Of a stretch of DNA of 64,000 nucleotides, positions 24,486-33,953 are shown piece by piece. Both the position numbers and the translations under genes were made by a program. How positions within the stretch are numbered: position 1 is the first letter of the stretch; the number at the start of each line of letters is the position of its first letter. The stretch lies in assembly GCA_937921775.1 (NCBI GenBank), contig CAKZUK010000190.1, positions 1 to 64,000 on the forward strand, read 5' to 3'. The notes beneath the pieces are model-generated. The model was not told the DNA's origin and ran no database searches. It saw only the letters and a program-made list of their open reading frames with translations. This DNA comes from an uncultured Saprospiraceae bacterium. Lineage in GTDB: Bacteria; Bacteroidota; Bacteroidia; Chitinophagales; Saprospiraceae.

Positions 24486-25454
24486 TTATATGAGTCCTTC
24501 ACTAATCAAGTCGTGCAAGTGAATGACGCCAACGTATTTATTATCTTCTACTACAATTAATTGAGTGATGCTACTGACCCGCATTATTTCAAGTGCTTTT
24601 ACAGCAAGTTCATTTGCGTCTATTGTTTTAGGATTACTACTCATAATTTCTTTGGCAAGAAGGCCTCGAGTTTCTTCTTCTCGTTCTAGCATTCGGCGTA
24701 AGTCACCGTCGGTTATAATTCCAACTACCCGATTCGTGGTATCTACTACTACAGCCACTCCTAGTCTTTTAGAAGTCATCTCTACAATGGTTTCTCTGAT
24801 TTTAGTATCGGGATGAACTAATGGTTTTTCATTTTTTGGGTAAATGTCGCGAATGCGCAAATAAAGTTGTTTTCCTAAAGTACCGCCAGGATGGAATTGT
24901 GCAAAATCTTGTTGGGTAAAACCGCGTAAAGCAAGAAGAGAAGAAGCCACCGCATCGCCCAAAACCATCTGAGCAGTAGTGCTTGCGGTAGGAGCTAGGT
25001 TGTTGGGCTCCGCTTCTTGTGTCACAGGAGTATGCAGTATAAAGTTAGCATTTATGCCAAGGTAGGAATCTTTTCGAGCTACCATTCCAATTAAGGTATT
25101 GCCAAGGTTTCGAAGTAGTGGAACCAAAACTTTTATTTCAGAAGTCTCTCCACTTTTTGAAACGCAACAAACAATATCTTCAGATGTAATCATCCCAAGA
25201 TCACCGTGTATTGCATCAGCAGCGTGCATGAAAAGGGAAGGTGTTCCTGTAGAGTTTAATGTTGAAACAATCTTTTGTGCAATGATCGCACTCTTACCAA
25301 TTCCTGTAAAAATGACACGGCCTTTTGATTGAAATATGGCATTTATACATTTGTTAAAATCTTCATTAATGCTAGATTTTAAGTCACTGATTGTAGCCAT
25401 TTCTATCTCGATTGTTCGCAGTGCAACCGCTTTAATTTTCTCTTTGTTATTCAC
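24486..25454 (-). CDS. kdsD: KpsF/GutQ-type D-arabinose-5-phosphate isomerase
   Basis: 322 residues if translation starts at the GTG at 25454, which places MNNKEKIKAVALRTIEIE exactly where the family begins; the in-frame ATG at 25565 would add 37 residues unlike the family. It converts ribulose 5-phosphate to arabinose 5-phosphate, precursor of KDO for lipopolysaccharide. The SIS domain (about 25-170) has FTGIGKSAIIAQKI, STGTPSLFMHAADAIHGDLGM (positions 60-80) and SKSGETSEI. Two CBS domains occupy about 195-322. FHPGGTLGKQL is present. It heads a likely operon with the two unknown envelope genes downstream (gap 12 bp). Confidence 0.93.
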   Translation of the reverse strand: MNNKEKIKAVALRTIEIEMATISDLKSSINEDFNKCINAIFQSKGRVIFTGIGKSAIIAQKIVSTLNSTGTPSLFMHAADAIHGDLGMITSEDIVCCVSKSGETSEIKVLVPLLRNLGNTLIGMVARKDSYLGINANFILHTPVTQEAEPNNLAPTASTTAQMVLGDAVASSLLALRGFTQQDFAQFHPGGTLGKQLYLRIRDIYPKNEKPLVHPDTKIRETIVEMTSKRLGVAVVVDTTNRVVGIITDGDLRRMLEREEETRGLLAKEIMSSNPKTIDANELAVKALEIMRVSSITQLIVVEDNKYVGVIHLHDLISEGLI

Positions 25455-25628
25455 AATAAATTTTTGTATTTTTGACAGCTTTAAAAAATCAGGCAGTATA
25501 ATTAAAATCAGTTTAATTACGTTAATTAATGTTGGTGAAATTAAACACTGATTTTGACACTCCAAAAAACCTATCTGTTTTAATCTAACCTTTGATAAAA
25601 ATTACACGAAAACTTTAAGTCGATTTAC

Positions 25629-25658
25629 TTTTGGTTTCCAAAAAAATTCTTATTTTTA
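25629..25658 (+). promoter_or_regulatory. Probable recQ promoter (Bacteroidota type)
   Basis: TTTTG (25629-25633), 17 bp, then TATTTTTA (25651-25658), close to the TTTG/TAnnTTTG boxes of the Bacteroidota primary sigma factor. Confidence 0.45.
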
Positions 25659-25826
25659 AGGACAGCTTAAACAAAATTCAAAATTTAGAATTATTAAACT
25701 TGAGAAAACTATTCTTACCAGGCTAAGTATACCTGCCTAAAAAAACTCTGCATGGTGTTTCTATATTGTAATGTAAGGGTAAGAAAAAATAGTCGACTTT
25801 TTAAATCCAAGGACTTAAATAAAAAG

Positions 25827-28025
25827 ATGGTAGCAACTAACGAATCAATTTATATAGCACTTAACGATCACTTCGGTTTCGATAAGTTTAAAGGTGAGCA
25901 AGAAGAAATTATAAAAAGTGTACTAGAAGGGAGAGATACATTTGTCATTATGCCAACGGGTGGAGGAAAATCACTCTGCTATCAATTACCGGCTTTAATG
26001 ATGGAAGGTACTGCAATCGTTGTTTCTCCATTAATTGCTTTGATGAAAAATCAAGTAGACTCCATTAGAGCACATAGCCAAGATGATGAGGTAGCGCACT
26101 TCTTAAATTCTTCATTGACTAGAGGGCAAATCAAAACAGTAAAAAGTGATATAGAAGAAGGAAAAACTAAATTACTTTTCATCGCTCCAGAAACACTTAC
26201 TAAAGAAGAAAATATTGAATTCTTCAAATCGGTTAAACTCTCTTTCGTAGCCGTAGATGAAGCACACTGTATTTCAGAATGGGGACATGATTTCCGTCCT
26301 GAATATAGAAGGATCAGAACGATGATCGATTCTATCAATAAAGAAATTCCAATCATAGCACTTACTGCTACAGCAACTCCAAAGGTTCGCTCAGACATTG
26401 TCAAGAACTTAAATATGACAGGTCTGAATAATTTTGTTTCTTCTTTCAATCGGGACAACTTGTTTTACGAGATTCGTCCAAAAGGAAAAAAAGAACAAAC
26501 CTTACGTAGTATTGTAAAGATCGTAAAAGAAGTTCCTGGTCAGTCAGGTATCGTGTATGTGCAAAGTCGAAAGTCGGCATCTGAGATTGCTGCATTCCTT
26601 AAAGTGAACGATGTGCGTGCTGCTCCTTATCATGCAGGCCTTGACGCTAAAACGCGTAGCAGAACTCAAGATCAGTTTTTGATGGAAGATGTGGATGTGA
26701 TTGTTGCAACCATTGCTTTTGGAATGGGGATCGATAAGCCAGATGTACGTTTTGTAATTCACTATGATATTCCAAAGAGTATCGAAAACTATTATCAGGA
26801 AACAGGCAGAGCAGGTAGAGATGGTTTGCAAGGACGATGTGTCGCTTTCTACTCCTACAAAGATATTCAACGATTAGAGAAATTCTTGCGTGACAAACCT
26901 GTAGCTGAAAGAGAAATGGGCTCACAGCTAATGCAAGAGATTATTGCTTATACTGAAACAGCTTCTTGTCGTCGTCGATTCTTATTGCATTACTTTGGTG
27001 AAGTTTTTCACGAAGATGGATGTAGTAAGATGTGTGATAACTGCCGCAATCCAAAAGAACGAATTGAGGCAAAAGAACATGTTAAACAAGCTTTGGTAGC
27101 TATACAAGAATTGAATGAAAATTATGGAATTAAGATACTTGTTGATTTTATAATGGGGAAGGAATCGCAGGAGATGATCAACTTCAAGCAGGACAAATTG
27201 GAGATGTATGGTGTTGGTAGAGATAATGATGAAAATTACTGGCATTCTATCTTGCGTAATGCTCTACTCAACGACCTTATTTATAAGGATATCGAGAAGT
27301 ATGGTTTATTGAGATTGAATCCGGCGGGACTGGAGTTCATAAAGAACCCAACATCTGTAATGGTTTCCGTTAATCATGATTATGATAAAGAAACTGCAGA
27401 CAATTATGAGCCAGTTGGGAAGACAGCTGTTTTGGATAAAACCTTGATGGCTTTATTGAAAGATGTACGTCGACAGATTGCGAAGAAAGATAACATTCCT
27501 CCATATGTAATTTTTCAGGATCCTTCTTTGGAAGACATGGCTACGCAATATCCAATTAATATGGATGATATGGCTAAGATTACCGGAGTAAGTAAAGGTA
27601 AAGCGATTCGATATGCCAAGCCGTTTATTGAAACGATTGCTGACTATGTAGAGGAAAATGAAATTGAGCGGCCAACTGATTTTGTTGTAAAACAAATCGC
27701 CAATAAGTCGAAGATAAAAGTTAATATCATTCAAGGTATTGATCGGAAAATTCCATTACATGATATTGCTGGTTCTAATGATCTTTCAATGGAAGAAATT
27801 TTGTACGAGCTGGATATGATTGTAGCATCAGGAACGAAGTTGAACATCGATTATTACATTGAAGAAAATGTAGATGAGAATTCACGATTGGATGTATACG
27901 ATTATTTCATGGAAGCTGAAACGGATTCCATTGATGAAGCATATGAAGAGTTGGAAGAAGATGATATTACTTTAGAAGAGATACAATTAGTACGAATTAA
28001 ATTTTTGTCAGAAATGGCAAACTAA
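25827..28025 (+). CDS. recQ: ATP-dependent DNA helicase RecQ
   Basis: 732 residues from ATG at 25827; the 25 codons before it in frame do not fit the family. A 3'-5' superfamily 2 helicase for recombination and fork repair. Motif 0 and the Walker A MPTGGGKSLCYQLP (about 42-55), VDEAHCISEWGHDFRPEYRR (about 142-161) with DEAH box, ALTATATP (about 180) and QETGRAGRDG (about 322-331) are all present. A four-Cys zinc-binding region (C-x(16-19)-C-x2-C type, about 380-415) and RQC winged helix follow; an HRDC-like helical segment is near 520-590. The C-terminal ~120 residues form an acidic extension seen in Bacteroidota RecQ. Terminator follows. Confidence 0.97.
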   Translation: MVATNESIYIALNDHFGFDKFKGEQEEIIKSVLEGRDTFVIMPTGGGKSLCYQLPALMMEGTAIVVSPLIALMKNQVDSIRAHSQDDEVAHFLNSSLTRGQIKTVKSDIEEGKTKLLFIAPETLTKEENIEFFKSVKLSFVAVDEAHCISEWGHDFRPEYRRIRTMIDSINKEIPIIALTATATPKVRSDIVKNLNMTGLNNFVSSFNRDNLFYEIRPKGKKEQTLRSIVKIVKEVPGQSGIVYVQSRKSASEIAAFLKVNDVRAAPYHAGLDAKTRSRTQDQFLMEDVDVIVATIAFGMGIDKPDVRFVIHYDIPKSIENYYQETGRAGRDGLQGRCVAFYSYKDIQRLEKFLRDKPVAEREMGSQLMQEIIAYTETASCRRRFLLHYFGEVFHEDGCSKMCDNCRNPKERIEAKEHVKQALVAIQELNENYGIKILVDFIMGKESQEMINFKQDKLEMYGVGRDNDENYWHSILRNALLNDLIYKDIEKYGLLRLNPAGLEFIKNPTSVMVSVNHDYDKETADNYEPVGKTAVLDKTLMALLKDVRRQIAKKDNIPPYVIFQDPSLEDMATQYPINMDDMAKITGVSKGKAIRYAKPFIETIADYVEENEIERPTDFVVKQIANKSKIKVNIIQGIDRKIPLHDIAGSNDLSMEEILYELDMIVASGTKLNIDYYIEENVDENSRLDVYDYFMEAETDSIDEAYEELEEDDITLEEIQLVRIKFLSEMAN

Positions 28026-28052
28026 GATAGAAAATTTATTTTTTGAATAATT

Positions 28053-28095
28053 AATCGTGCCTTGCAGAAGTTATAAATGCAAGGCACGATTTTTT
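28053..28095 (+). terminator. Terminator between recQ and aroQ
   Basis: AATCGTGCCTTGCA (28053-28066) pairs with TGCAAGGCACGATT (28078-28091), followed by a T-run. Confidence 0.9.
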
Positions 28096-28130
28096 ATATA
28101 AACAAAGTTTGTAAACAATCTCATTGAATC

Positions 28131-28553
28131 ATGAAAAAGGTCATCATCATCAATGGTCCCAATTTAAACTTGCTAGGAAAGCGAGAACCTGAAATATATG
28201 GAGCGCAGACTTTTGAAAATTATTTTGATAGTTTGGTTGAGCAATATCCACAAGTCTCACTTTCGTATTTTCAAAGCAATCACGAAGGAGTGTTGATCGA
28301 TAAGCTACATGAAGTTGGGTTCGATTATGATGGAGTTATTTTAAACGGTGGTGCTTACACGCATACTTCCATTGCTATTGCTGATGCGATTGGAGCTATT
28401 TCGACACCAGTAGTAGAGGTACATATTAGTAATGTGCACGCACGCGAAGCTTTTCGACATCATTCGTATTTTTCAGAGAAGTGTGTGGGTGTTATTGTGG
28501 GTATGGGGCTTAAGGGCTATGAGTTGGGCCTACAGGGTTTATTGGATAGATGA
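28131..28553 (+). CDS. aroQ: Type II 3-dehydroquinate dehydratase
   Basis: 140 residues. Converts 3-dehydroquinate to 3-dehydroshikimate in aromatic amino acid synthesis. IINGPNLNLLGKREPEIYG (about 5-23) carries the catalytic Arg and Tyr, SNHEGVLIDKLHE (about 50) and LNGGAYTHTSIAIADAI (about 72-88) the substrate-binding Asn and His, and VEVHISNVHAREAFRHHSY (about 97-115) the catalytic His. All hallmark residues are intact. It has its own short leader after the recQ terminator. Confidence 0.97.
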   Translation: MKKVIIINGPNLNLLGKREPEIYGAQTFENYFDSLVEQYPQVSLSYFQSNHEGVLIDKLHEVGFDYDGVILNGGAYTHTSIAIADAIGAISTPVVEVHISNVHAREAFRHHSYFSEKCVGVIVGMGLKGYELGLQGLLDR

Positions 28554-28843
28554 TTTTTAATTGGAATGTGAATGTTCGTCTATCGGGGCGGAGCTACGGT
28601 TGAAAAAATATTTTTCGAAATTTAATTAACTTCAACTTCTTCATATATCGTTTGAAAATTCACTATAAGTATCAGCATAAGTATCGTTAGATGATGTTAC
28701 ACTTTTCCAAGTATTCACTTTTTAGTTTTTTTGAATTGCTTATTACTGGGGAGTAAAAATAATAGAGGGGGACAAATTAAATACCTGAGTACAAGCACAA
28801 AAGTCTCATATTAAGAGGGGAATCTCCATCCTCATTCTTTCAC
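28554..28843. other. Intergenic stretch with no recognisable gene
   Basis: AT-rich. I see short direct repeats (TAAGTATC twice at about 28665-28690) but no strong hairpin, promoter box or coding frame. Confidence 0.4.
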
Positions 28844-29365
28844 CTAGGGACCCTGCCTAAAAAACGATTCTCGGTCCATATCCAGCAAACGCATCCGCCT
28901 TTTCTTTCCAATCTTGTAAGTGCGATACCTAAAAAGAATACGAACAATTCCTGCAACTGCAAAAGATGCAGTAGGGACAATCGCTGCCGCCCAAGTAAGG
29001 GGTACGCCAGCAAGGGGGCTAAGTAATGACAGTACTCCCCAGGTAACTCCAAACAAGCTTAAATTTTTTGCAAGGGGTCTTGACCAGCGCTGAACGCGAA
29101 ATGAGCGAATAGCGGTAATATCATCTACATTTACCACGCGGTTAGCAAAAAGGACCAAGCCTTTTTCCTGATAAATGTCTTCAATGGCTTCTGTAAGCCA
29201 GATATCGCCTTCTTCTTTTAATTGAAATGTGAGTACATCTCCGAGATAATATTTCTTTATTTTAAGGCTATTAATTTTTTCTAACTGAAGAACTTTTTGT
29301 GCTTCAACATGATTGCTGGTGAAGCAAAGAAGTAGGGATACAATGGATAGGTTTAAAAGCCGCAT
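28844..29365 (-). CDS. Small secreted/membrane protein of unknown function
   Basis: 173 residues. Signal peptide 1-22 ending NHVEAQ. A beta-rich part (about 25-95, including KKYYLGDVLTFQLKEEGDIW and ANRVVNVDDITAI) is followed by one or two hydrophobic segments (about 105-145) and a strongly basic tail containing RYRTYKIGKKRRMRLLDMD. The predicted topology is an inner- or outer-membrane-associated small domain. It resembles widespread Bacteroidota hypothetical proteins with a KYYLGD start motif, but I cannot name a function. Lies about 130 bp downstream of rnpA on the same strand. Confidence 0.8.
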   Translation of the reverse strand: MRLLNLSIVSLLLCFTSNHVEAQKVLQLEKINSLKIKKYYLGDVLTFQLKEEGDIWLTEAIEDIYQEKGLVLFANRVVNVDDITAIRSFRVQRWSRPLAKNLSLFGVTWGVLSLLSPLAGVPLTWAAAIVPTASFAVAGIVRILFRYRTYKIGKKRRMRLLDMDRESFFRQGP

Positions 29366-29498
29366 AGACTGAGATTTATTAATTCTACAAAGTATTTTTA
29401 GTTGAGTATGTTTAGACCGAGCGTTTCTCGCGATTATGCACTTAGCTTAGAAGGAAACTTGCGTCTTCGGTCTTTTCTTAACAATCAAAAGGTGCGAA

Positions 29499-29909
29499 TC
29501 AGCCACCTATAGTTGTATCAACTTTATTCAATTCCCTAGATAATCGTTTTAAGATATTAATCATAGCGCTTTCTATCTTTTCGAATGGAAGAGGTTCTTT
29601 TGCTACATAAATAAGCATAAAGCCATATTGATGTTGGCAATCTGCTATGTTCTCGTAGAGCGAATGTTTGTTTAGGCGGTATGCTTCTCTGATACGTCGA
29701 CGAAGTAAGTTTCGATGAGCAGCTTTGTTGAATTTTTTCTTTGGAACGCTGAGTGCCATTTGAGCAGGTGCATCACTTTGTGGTACAAGGATAGGCGCCC
29801 AAACAATTCGTAAAGGAAAAGCACTAAAAGAGGCCCCTTTTGAAAAAAGCTGGCTTAGTATCTTTCTGCTTTTTAGTCGTTCTTCTTTTTTGAAAGTAAA
29901 ATCAGGCAT
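29499..29909 (-). CDS. rnpA: Ribonuclease P protein component
   Basis: 136 residues. Protein subunit of RNase P, which binds the 5' leader of precursor tRNA. FTFKKEERLKSRKILSQLFSKG (positions 4-25) matches the family N-terminus and the RNR-type motif appears as AAHRNLLRRRIREAYRLNK (about 59-77). It lies downstream of rpmH on the same strand, the classical arrangement, with a large hairpin in the 222-bp gap. Confidence 0.93.
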   Translation of the reverse strand: MPDFTFKKEERLKSRKILSQLFSKGASFSAFPLRIVWAPILVPQSDAPAQMALSVPKKKFNKAAHRNLLRRRIREAYRLNKHSLYENIADCQHQYGFMLIYVAKEPLPFEKIESAMINILKRLSRELNKVDTTIGG

Positions 29910-30054
29910 ATTGGTTTGTCCAAACAGTTACGCTAGTAAAGGCTTTAAATTACAAATTAACTTTGAATTGATCGATTTAGGTTGGAATCTTGTTTTTTGT
30001 GGAGCTGAGACTGGTCAGACATTGAGAAGCTAGGATAGGGAAGGCTTAAATAGG

Positions 30055-30108
30055 AATGGCAACTTTAGCATCAATGGGTAAAATACCTTTAATGCTGAAG
30101 TTGCCATT
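30055..30108 (-). promoter_or_regulatory. Long RNA hairpin between rpmH and rnpA
   Basis: AATGGCAACTTTAGCAT (30055-30071) pairs with ATGCTGAAGTTGCCATT (30092-30108) with one G-U; inside the loop GGTA and TACC can extend the structure. It sits between the rpmH stop and rnpA start, so it may be an attenuator or RNase processing site that sets the L34/RnpA ratio. No clear T-run follows on the minus strand. Structure seen, role inferred. Confidence 0.5.
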
Positions 30109-30131
30109 GCAATTATTATAGAGAGTAGCGC

Positions 30132-30287
30132 TTACTTAACGTGCTTCTCGTCGGAAACTGACAATTTATGACGTCCCTTAGCTCTACGTCGTGCAATTAC
30201 TTTACGACCGCTTTTAGAAGCCATTCTAGATCTAAAGCCGTGCTTATTAACTCTCTTTCTTTTTGAAGGTTGGTATGTCCTTTTCAT
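30132..30287 (-). CDS. rpmH: 50S ribosomal protein L34
   Basis: 51 residues, below common ORF length cut-offs. [19 protein letters not shown] (start) and the highly basic [19 protein letters not shown] core are diagnostic. The C-terminal tail ([11 protein letters not shown]) is slightly longer than in E. coli, as usual in Bacteroidota. First gene of the rpmH-rnpA unit, with TACCTTTG at 30346-30353 as its likely promoter box. Confidence 0.97.
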   Translation of the reverse strand: MKRTYQPSKRKRVNKHGFRSRMASKSGRKVIARRRAKGRHKLSVSDEKHVK

Positions 30288-30345
30288 CTTTGAGCAATAT
30301 TTTGATCCCTTACGGGGAATTAATTATCTTTTTCTAACTGGCCGA

Positions 30346-30376
30346 CAAAGGTAAAGCATATTCAACAAATAGACAA
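30346..30376 (-). promoter_or_regulatory. Probable rpmH promoter
   Basis: On the minus strand TTG (30376-30374), 20 bp, then TACCTTTG (30353-30346), an exact match to the Bacteroidota -7 consensus TAnnTTTG, about 60 nt upstream of the rpmH start. Confidence 0.55.
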
Positions 30377-30418
30377 GCTAAATGAAGCTTTAATGTGCTT
30401 TATAACACTTTTATTGGC

Positions 30419-32086
30419 TTATTTATTCATTGTTTGAAGAAATTCGTCATTAGTTGAGGTATGAAGCATGTGTTTTCTTAGGAATTCCATTGCTTCATCC
30501 GGCTTCATGTCAGACAAATGCTTTCTCAGGATAAACATACGTTGTAGTGTATCTTTGTCCAAAAGCAGGTCTTCACGACGTGTACTAGACTTGGTAAGGT
30601 CAATGGCAGGATACATACGCTTATTAGCCAATGAGCGATCAAGCTGCAGCTCCATGTTACCTGTACCTTTAAATTCTTCGAATATAACGCTATCCATTTT
30701 AGATCCAGTGTCGATTAAGGCTGTTGCCAAAATAGTCAATGAACCACCATGTTCTATATTACGAGCTGCACCAAAGAACTTCTTAGGCTTGTGAAGCGCA
30801 TTTGCTTCCACACCACCAGAAAGTACTTTACCAGAAGCTGGGGCTACTGTGTTGTAAGCTCTTGCCAAACGAGTGATCGAATCAAGTAGAATGACTACGT
30901 CGTGACCACTTTCCACCAATCTTTTTGCTTTTTCCAAAACGATACCAGCTACACGTACGTGATTATCTGCAGGTTCATCAAAAGTAGAAGCAACTACTTC
31001 CGCATTTACACTACGACGCATATCTGTTACTTCTTCAGGACGTTCGTCAATCAGAAGTATAATCATGTAACATTCAGGATTGTTTTTAGAGATGGCGTTA
31101 GCCACATCTTTTAGTAAGAAGGTCTTACCTGTTTTTGGTTGTGCAACGATCAAACCACGCTGTCCTTTACCAATAGGAGTAAACAAGTCAATCATCCTTG
31201 GGCCGTAATCTTTACCAGTAGGGGAAGATACAAGTGTGAATTTTTCTGTTGGGAAAAGTGGCGTTAGATAATCGAAAGGAACTCTATCACGAACATCTTG
31301 TGGTTCGAGACCATTTATGACAGAAACACGTAATAGGGCAAAGTATTTTTCACCTTCCTTTGGAGGTCGGATAGCACCTTTTACCGTATCACCTGTTTTT
31401 AAACCAAATAATTTTATTTGAGAAGGAGAAACGTAAATATCATCAGGAGAGGTAAGGTAGTTGTAATCAGCTGAGCGCAAAAATCCATAACCATCAGGCA
31501 TCATTTCAAGAATACCTTCTCCTTCAATAATACCATCTAATTCAATATTGAATTTACCATCCTCATTTCTTTTATTTCTATTGTCGCCGCCTCTGTTATC
31601 TCTGCTATCTCCTCTGTCTCTGCTATCTCTACTATCGCCTCTGTCTCTACTGTCTCTACTGTCTCTGTTATCTTCGCGAGGTTCTTCTTTTCTAACTACC
31701 TTTTTTGGCTCTTCCACTACTTCAGCTGCTGGCTCTTCGGACTGTTCTGTTTTTTCTGCAACAGCTTCTTCTGGCTCTTCCTCCTCCTCTTCATCATCTT
31801 CTTCACTAGCTGTAAACTTAGGCATGTCATTCGCAACAATCTTACGTCGAACCCGCCTTTTCTTTTCCGCGGGTTTTTTATCGTCTTCGCTGTTTTTGCT
31901 CATCTTACTGTCTTTTTTTGACGCATCTTTTTGGCCTTTACCTTCGCTGGCCAGAGCTTGCTCGTCAAGAATTTTATAAATCAGTTCTTGCTTATTCATT
32001 CTTTTGTACCCCTTTAACTCAAGCTTTTCAGCTATTTCCTTCAAGTCTGGTACAAGCATTTCATTTAACTGCAGTATATCGTACAT
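30419..32086 (-). CDS. rho: Transcription termination factor Rho
   Basis: 555 residues, longer than E. coli Rho (419). N-terminal Rho_N (about 1-45) is followed by a ~120-residue insertion: Lys/Glu-rich then a run of Arg-Asp-Ser and Arg-Asp-Arg-Gly repeats (about 135-175). The RNA-binding cold-shock-like domain begins near 185 ([12 protein letters not shown]). The hexameric ATPase has QPKTGKTF (about 315-322, Walker A), [16 protein letters not shown] (about 393-408, Walker B) and the Q/R-loop region [21 protein letters not shown] (positions about 420-440). Intact and essential-type. The disordered insertion is a known Bacteroidota feature that may promote RNA binding or condensation. Confidence 0.97.
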   Translation of the reverse strand: MYDILQLNEMLVPDLKEIAEKLELKGYKRMNKQELIYKILDEQALASEGKGQKDASKKDSKMSKNSEDDKKPAEKKRRVRRKIVANDMPKFTASEEDDEEEEEEPEEAVAEKTEQSEEPAAEVVEEPKKVVRKEEPREDNRDSRDSRDRGDSRDSRDRGDSRDNRGGDNRNKRNEDGKFNIELDGIIEGEGILEMMPDGYGFLRSADYNYLTSPDDIYVSPSQIKLFGLKTGDTVKGAIRPPKEGEKYFALLRVSVINGLEPQDVRDRVPFDYLTPLFPTEKFTLVSSPTGKDYGPRMIDLFTPIGKGQRGLIVAQPKTGKTFLLKDVANAISKNNPECYMIILLIDERPEEVTDMRRSVNAEVVASTFDEPADNHVRVAGIVLEKAKRLVESGHDVVILLDSITRLARAYNTVAPASGKVLSGGVEANALHKPKKFFGAARNIEHGGSLTILATALIDTGSKMDSVIFEEFKGTGNMELQLDRSLANKRMYPAIDLTKSSTRREDLLLDKDTLQRMFILRKHLSDMKPDEAMEFLRKHMLHTSTNDEFLQTMNK

Positions 32087-32561
32087 GTATAAAAGTTAGT
32101 ATGTTTTAAATGTAGAAATGGAAAATGCAAGTATTAGCATTCTCAAGTATAGGTTATTAGGATAATGATTTATTGTTGAAGTATATTAGACTTGGAACTT
32201 TTTAAGGAGTTGCTCTGTATAAAAGAGATATGTTAAAAACACCAGAATCCAATTAACATGAAAAACAAGCCACCTGTGTGAAACTACTCTTTACCCTTGT
32301 ATTTAGTGAAAATTTTAGAAATATAAGCGGGGACTTAGGAGGAAATCGCTTGATGCTGTGGAGAATTGTTTATTCTTTCTACCTATCAAACGGGTATGCA
32401 CTGTCTTTCAGTATCGCAAAAATACATTTTATTTTTAAATCCAAATAGTATCTTTGCAAAAAAATAAAAGATTTTAATTTACAGGCCATTAATTTGATAA
32501 CCTGAATACTATACATCAAATTAAGGTATCATATATTGTACCAAAAAAATAATACAAATTT
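32087..32561. other. Divergent intergenic region between rho and serS
   Basis: No gene found on either strand. A TATCTTTG box at 32449-32456 with T-rich upstream sequence is a probable serS promoter. On the minus strand TATACTTG (32151-32144) is a weaker candidate for rho. The remaining ~250 bp shows no strong structure. Confidence 0.5.
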
Positions 32562-33842
32562 ATGTTGCGACTAAACTTCATTAGAGAAAATAAAGACCTC
32601 GTAATCAAGGGTTTAAAAGTAAGAAATTTTCCAGAGGATAAATTGGGAATAGTGGATGAAGTAATCCAGTTAGATGTCGAAAGAAAGCAAAAACAAAAAG
32701 AATTGGACGAAATGCGGTCGCAATTGAATGCTTTTGCTAAGGAAATCGGAGATCACTTCAAAAAAGGAGAAAAAGATGCTGCAGAGCTTCTAAAAAACAA
32801 AGTTGCGGACTTAAAAGCTCAAAATAGTGGTCTAGAAGAGCGTGCCAACGCAATTGAAGCCCAATTAACCGACTTGTTACTCGGAATTCCTAACGTACCA
32901 CACCCATCTGTACCGATGGGTAACACTGATGCTGACAACGAAGTAAGCAAGGATTGGACAAGTGACTTACCTGATATGGGCGAAAATGCCCTTCCTCACT
33001 GGGATTTAGCTAAAAAATACAATCTTTTTGATTTTGATTTGGGGGTAAAAATTACTGGAGCTGGTTTTCCATTGTATAGAGGGAAAGGAGCAAAATTTCA
33101 AAGAGCGCTAATCAATTTCTTTTTGGATGAGGCACATGAGGCAGGTTATGAAGAAATTATTCCGCCATTATTGGTAAATGAAGATTCTGCAAAAGCAACA
33201 GGCCAACTGCCAGATAAAGAGGGGCAAATGTACCACGCAGTAAAAGATAATCTCTACCTCATTCCAACCGCTGAGGTACCTATTACTAATATTTACAGAG
33301 ATGTTATTCTGAAAGAATCAGATTTTCCTATTAAACTAACTGGGCATACCCCCTGTTTCCGTAGAGAAGCAGGATCTTATGGTAAAGATGTAAAAGGTTT
33401 GAATAGAGTACACCAATTCGATAAAATTGAGATTGTACAGATTCAACATCCAGATAAATCTTACGAAACCCTCACCGATATGGTGAATTATGTAGAAAGT
33501 TTGTTGCAAAAGCTAGAGCTTCCTTATCGTATTCTCAGGTTATGTGGTGGTGACCTTGGCTTTACTTCAGCACTTACATTTGACTTTGAAGTCTACTCTG
33601 CAGCTCAAAAGAGATGGTTAGAGGTAAGTTCTGTTTCTAATTTCGAAACATTCCAAACCAATCGTCTAAAACTGCGTTATAAAGACGCTAACAAAAAAAC
33701 GCAGTTAGCGCACACTTTAAACGGAAGTGCATTGGCATTAGCCAGAATAGTCGCAGCATTATTGGAGAACAACCAAACGGCTGATGGAATTGTTATACCT
33801 AAAGTTTTACAGCCTTACACGAAATTTGAAATAATTAACTAA
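32562..33842 (+). CDS. serS: Seryl-tRNA synthetase
   Basis: 426 residues. Charges tRNA-Ser. An N-terminal coiled-coil arm (about 30-100) contacts the long variable arm of tRNA-Ser. The class II core has a dimer-interface motif 1 region (SGAGFPLYRGKGAKFQRAL-like, about 163-182), motif 2 FRREAGSYGKDVKGLNRVHQF (about 266-286) and motif 3 LNGSALALARIVAALLEN (about 386-403). LIPTAEVPITN (about 233) is also typical. Complete. Confidence 0.97.
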   Translation: MLRLNFIRENKDLVIKGLKVRNFPEDKLGIVDEVIQLDVERKQKQKELDEMRSQLNAFAKEIGDHFKKGEKDAAELLKNKVADLKAQNSGLEERANAIEAQLTDLLLGIPNVPHPSVPMGNTDADNEVSKDWTSDLPDMGENALPHWDLAKKYNLFDFDLGVKITGAGFPLYRGKGAKFQRALINFFLDEAHEAGYEEIIPPLLVNEDSAKATGQLPDKEGQMYHAVKDNLYLIPTAEVPITNIYRDVILKESDFPIKLTGHTPCFRREAGSYGKDVKGLNRVHQFDKIEIVQIQHPDKSYETLTDMVNYVESLLQKLELPYRILRLCGGDLGFTSALTFDFEVYSAAQKRWLEVSSVSNFETFQTNRLKLRYKDANKKTQLAHTLNGSALALARIVAALLENNQTADGIVIPKVLQPYTKFEIIN

Positions 33843-33953
33843 ATATTGTGTGACGTTTTACGTCTAATGCTGTCAAAATTATAGATTAGCAGATATAATC
33901 TATTATTCAATGTTAAACCCTCTTGAGGGCTAGATTAAAAAAAAAGTAAAATT

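Noticed and set aside
31548-31979. 143-codon Ser/Leu-rich plus-strand frame over rho
   Set aside because: Antisense image of the Arg-Asp-Ser repeat insertion of Rho, with no start signal of its own.
32087-32561. T-box or other riboswitch before serS
   Set aside because: No conserved T-box sequence or specifier structure is visible; T-boxes are not expected in Bacteroidota.
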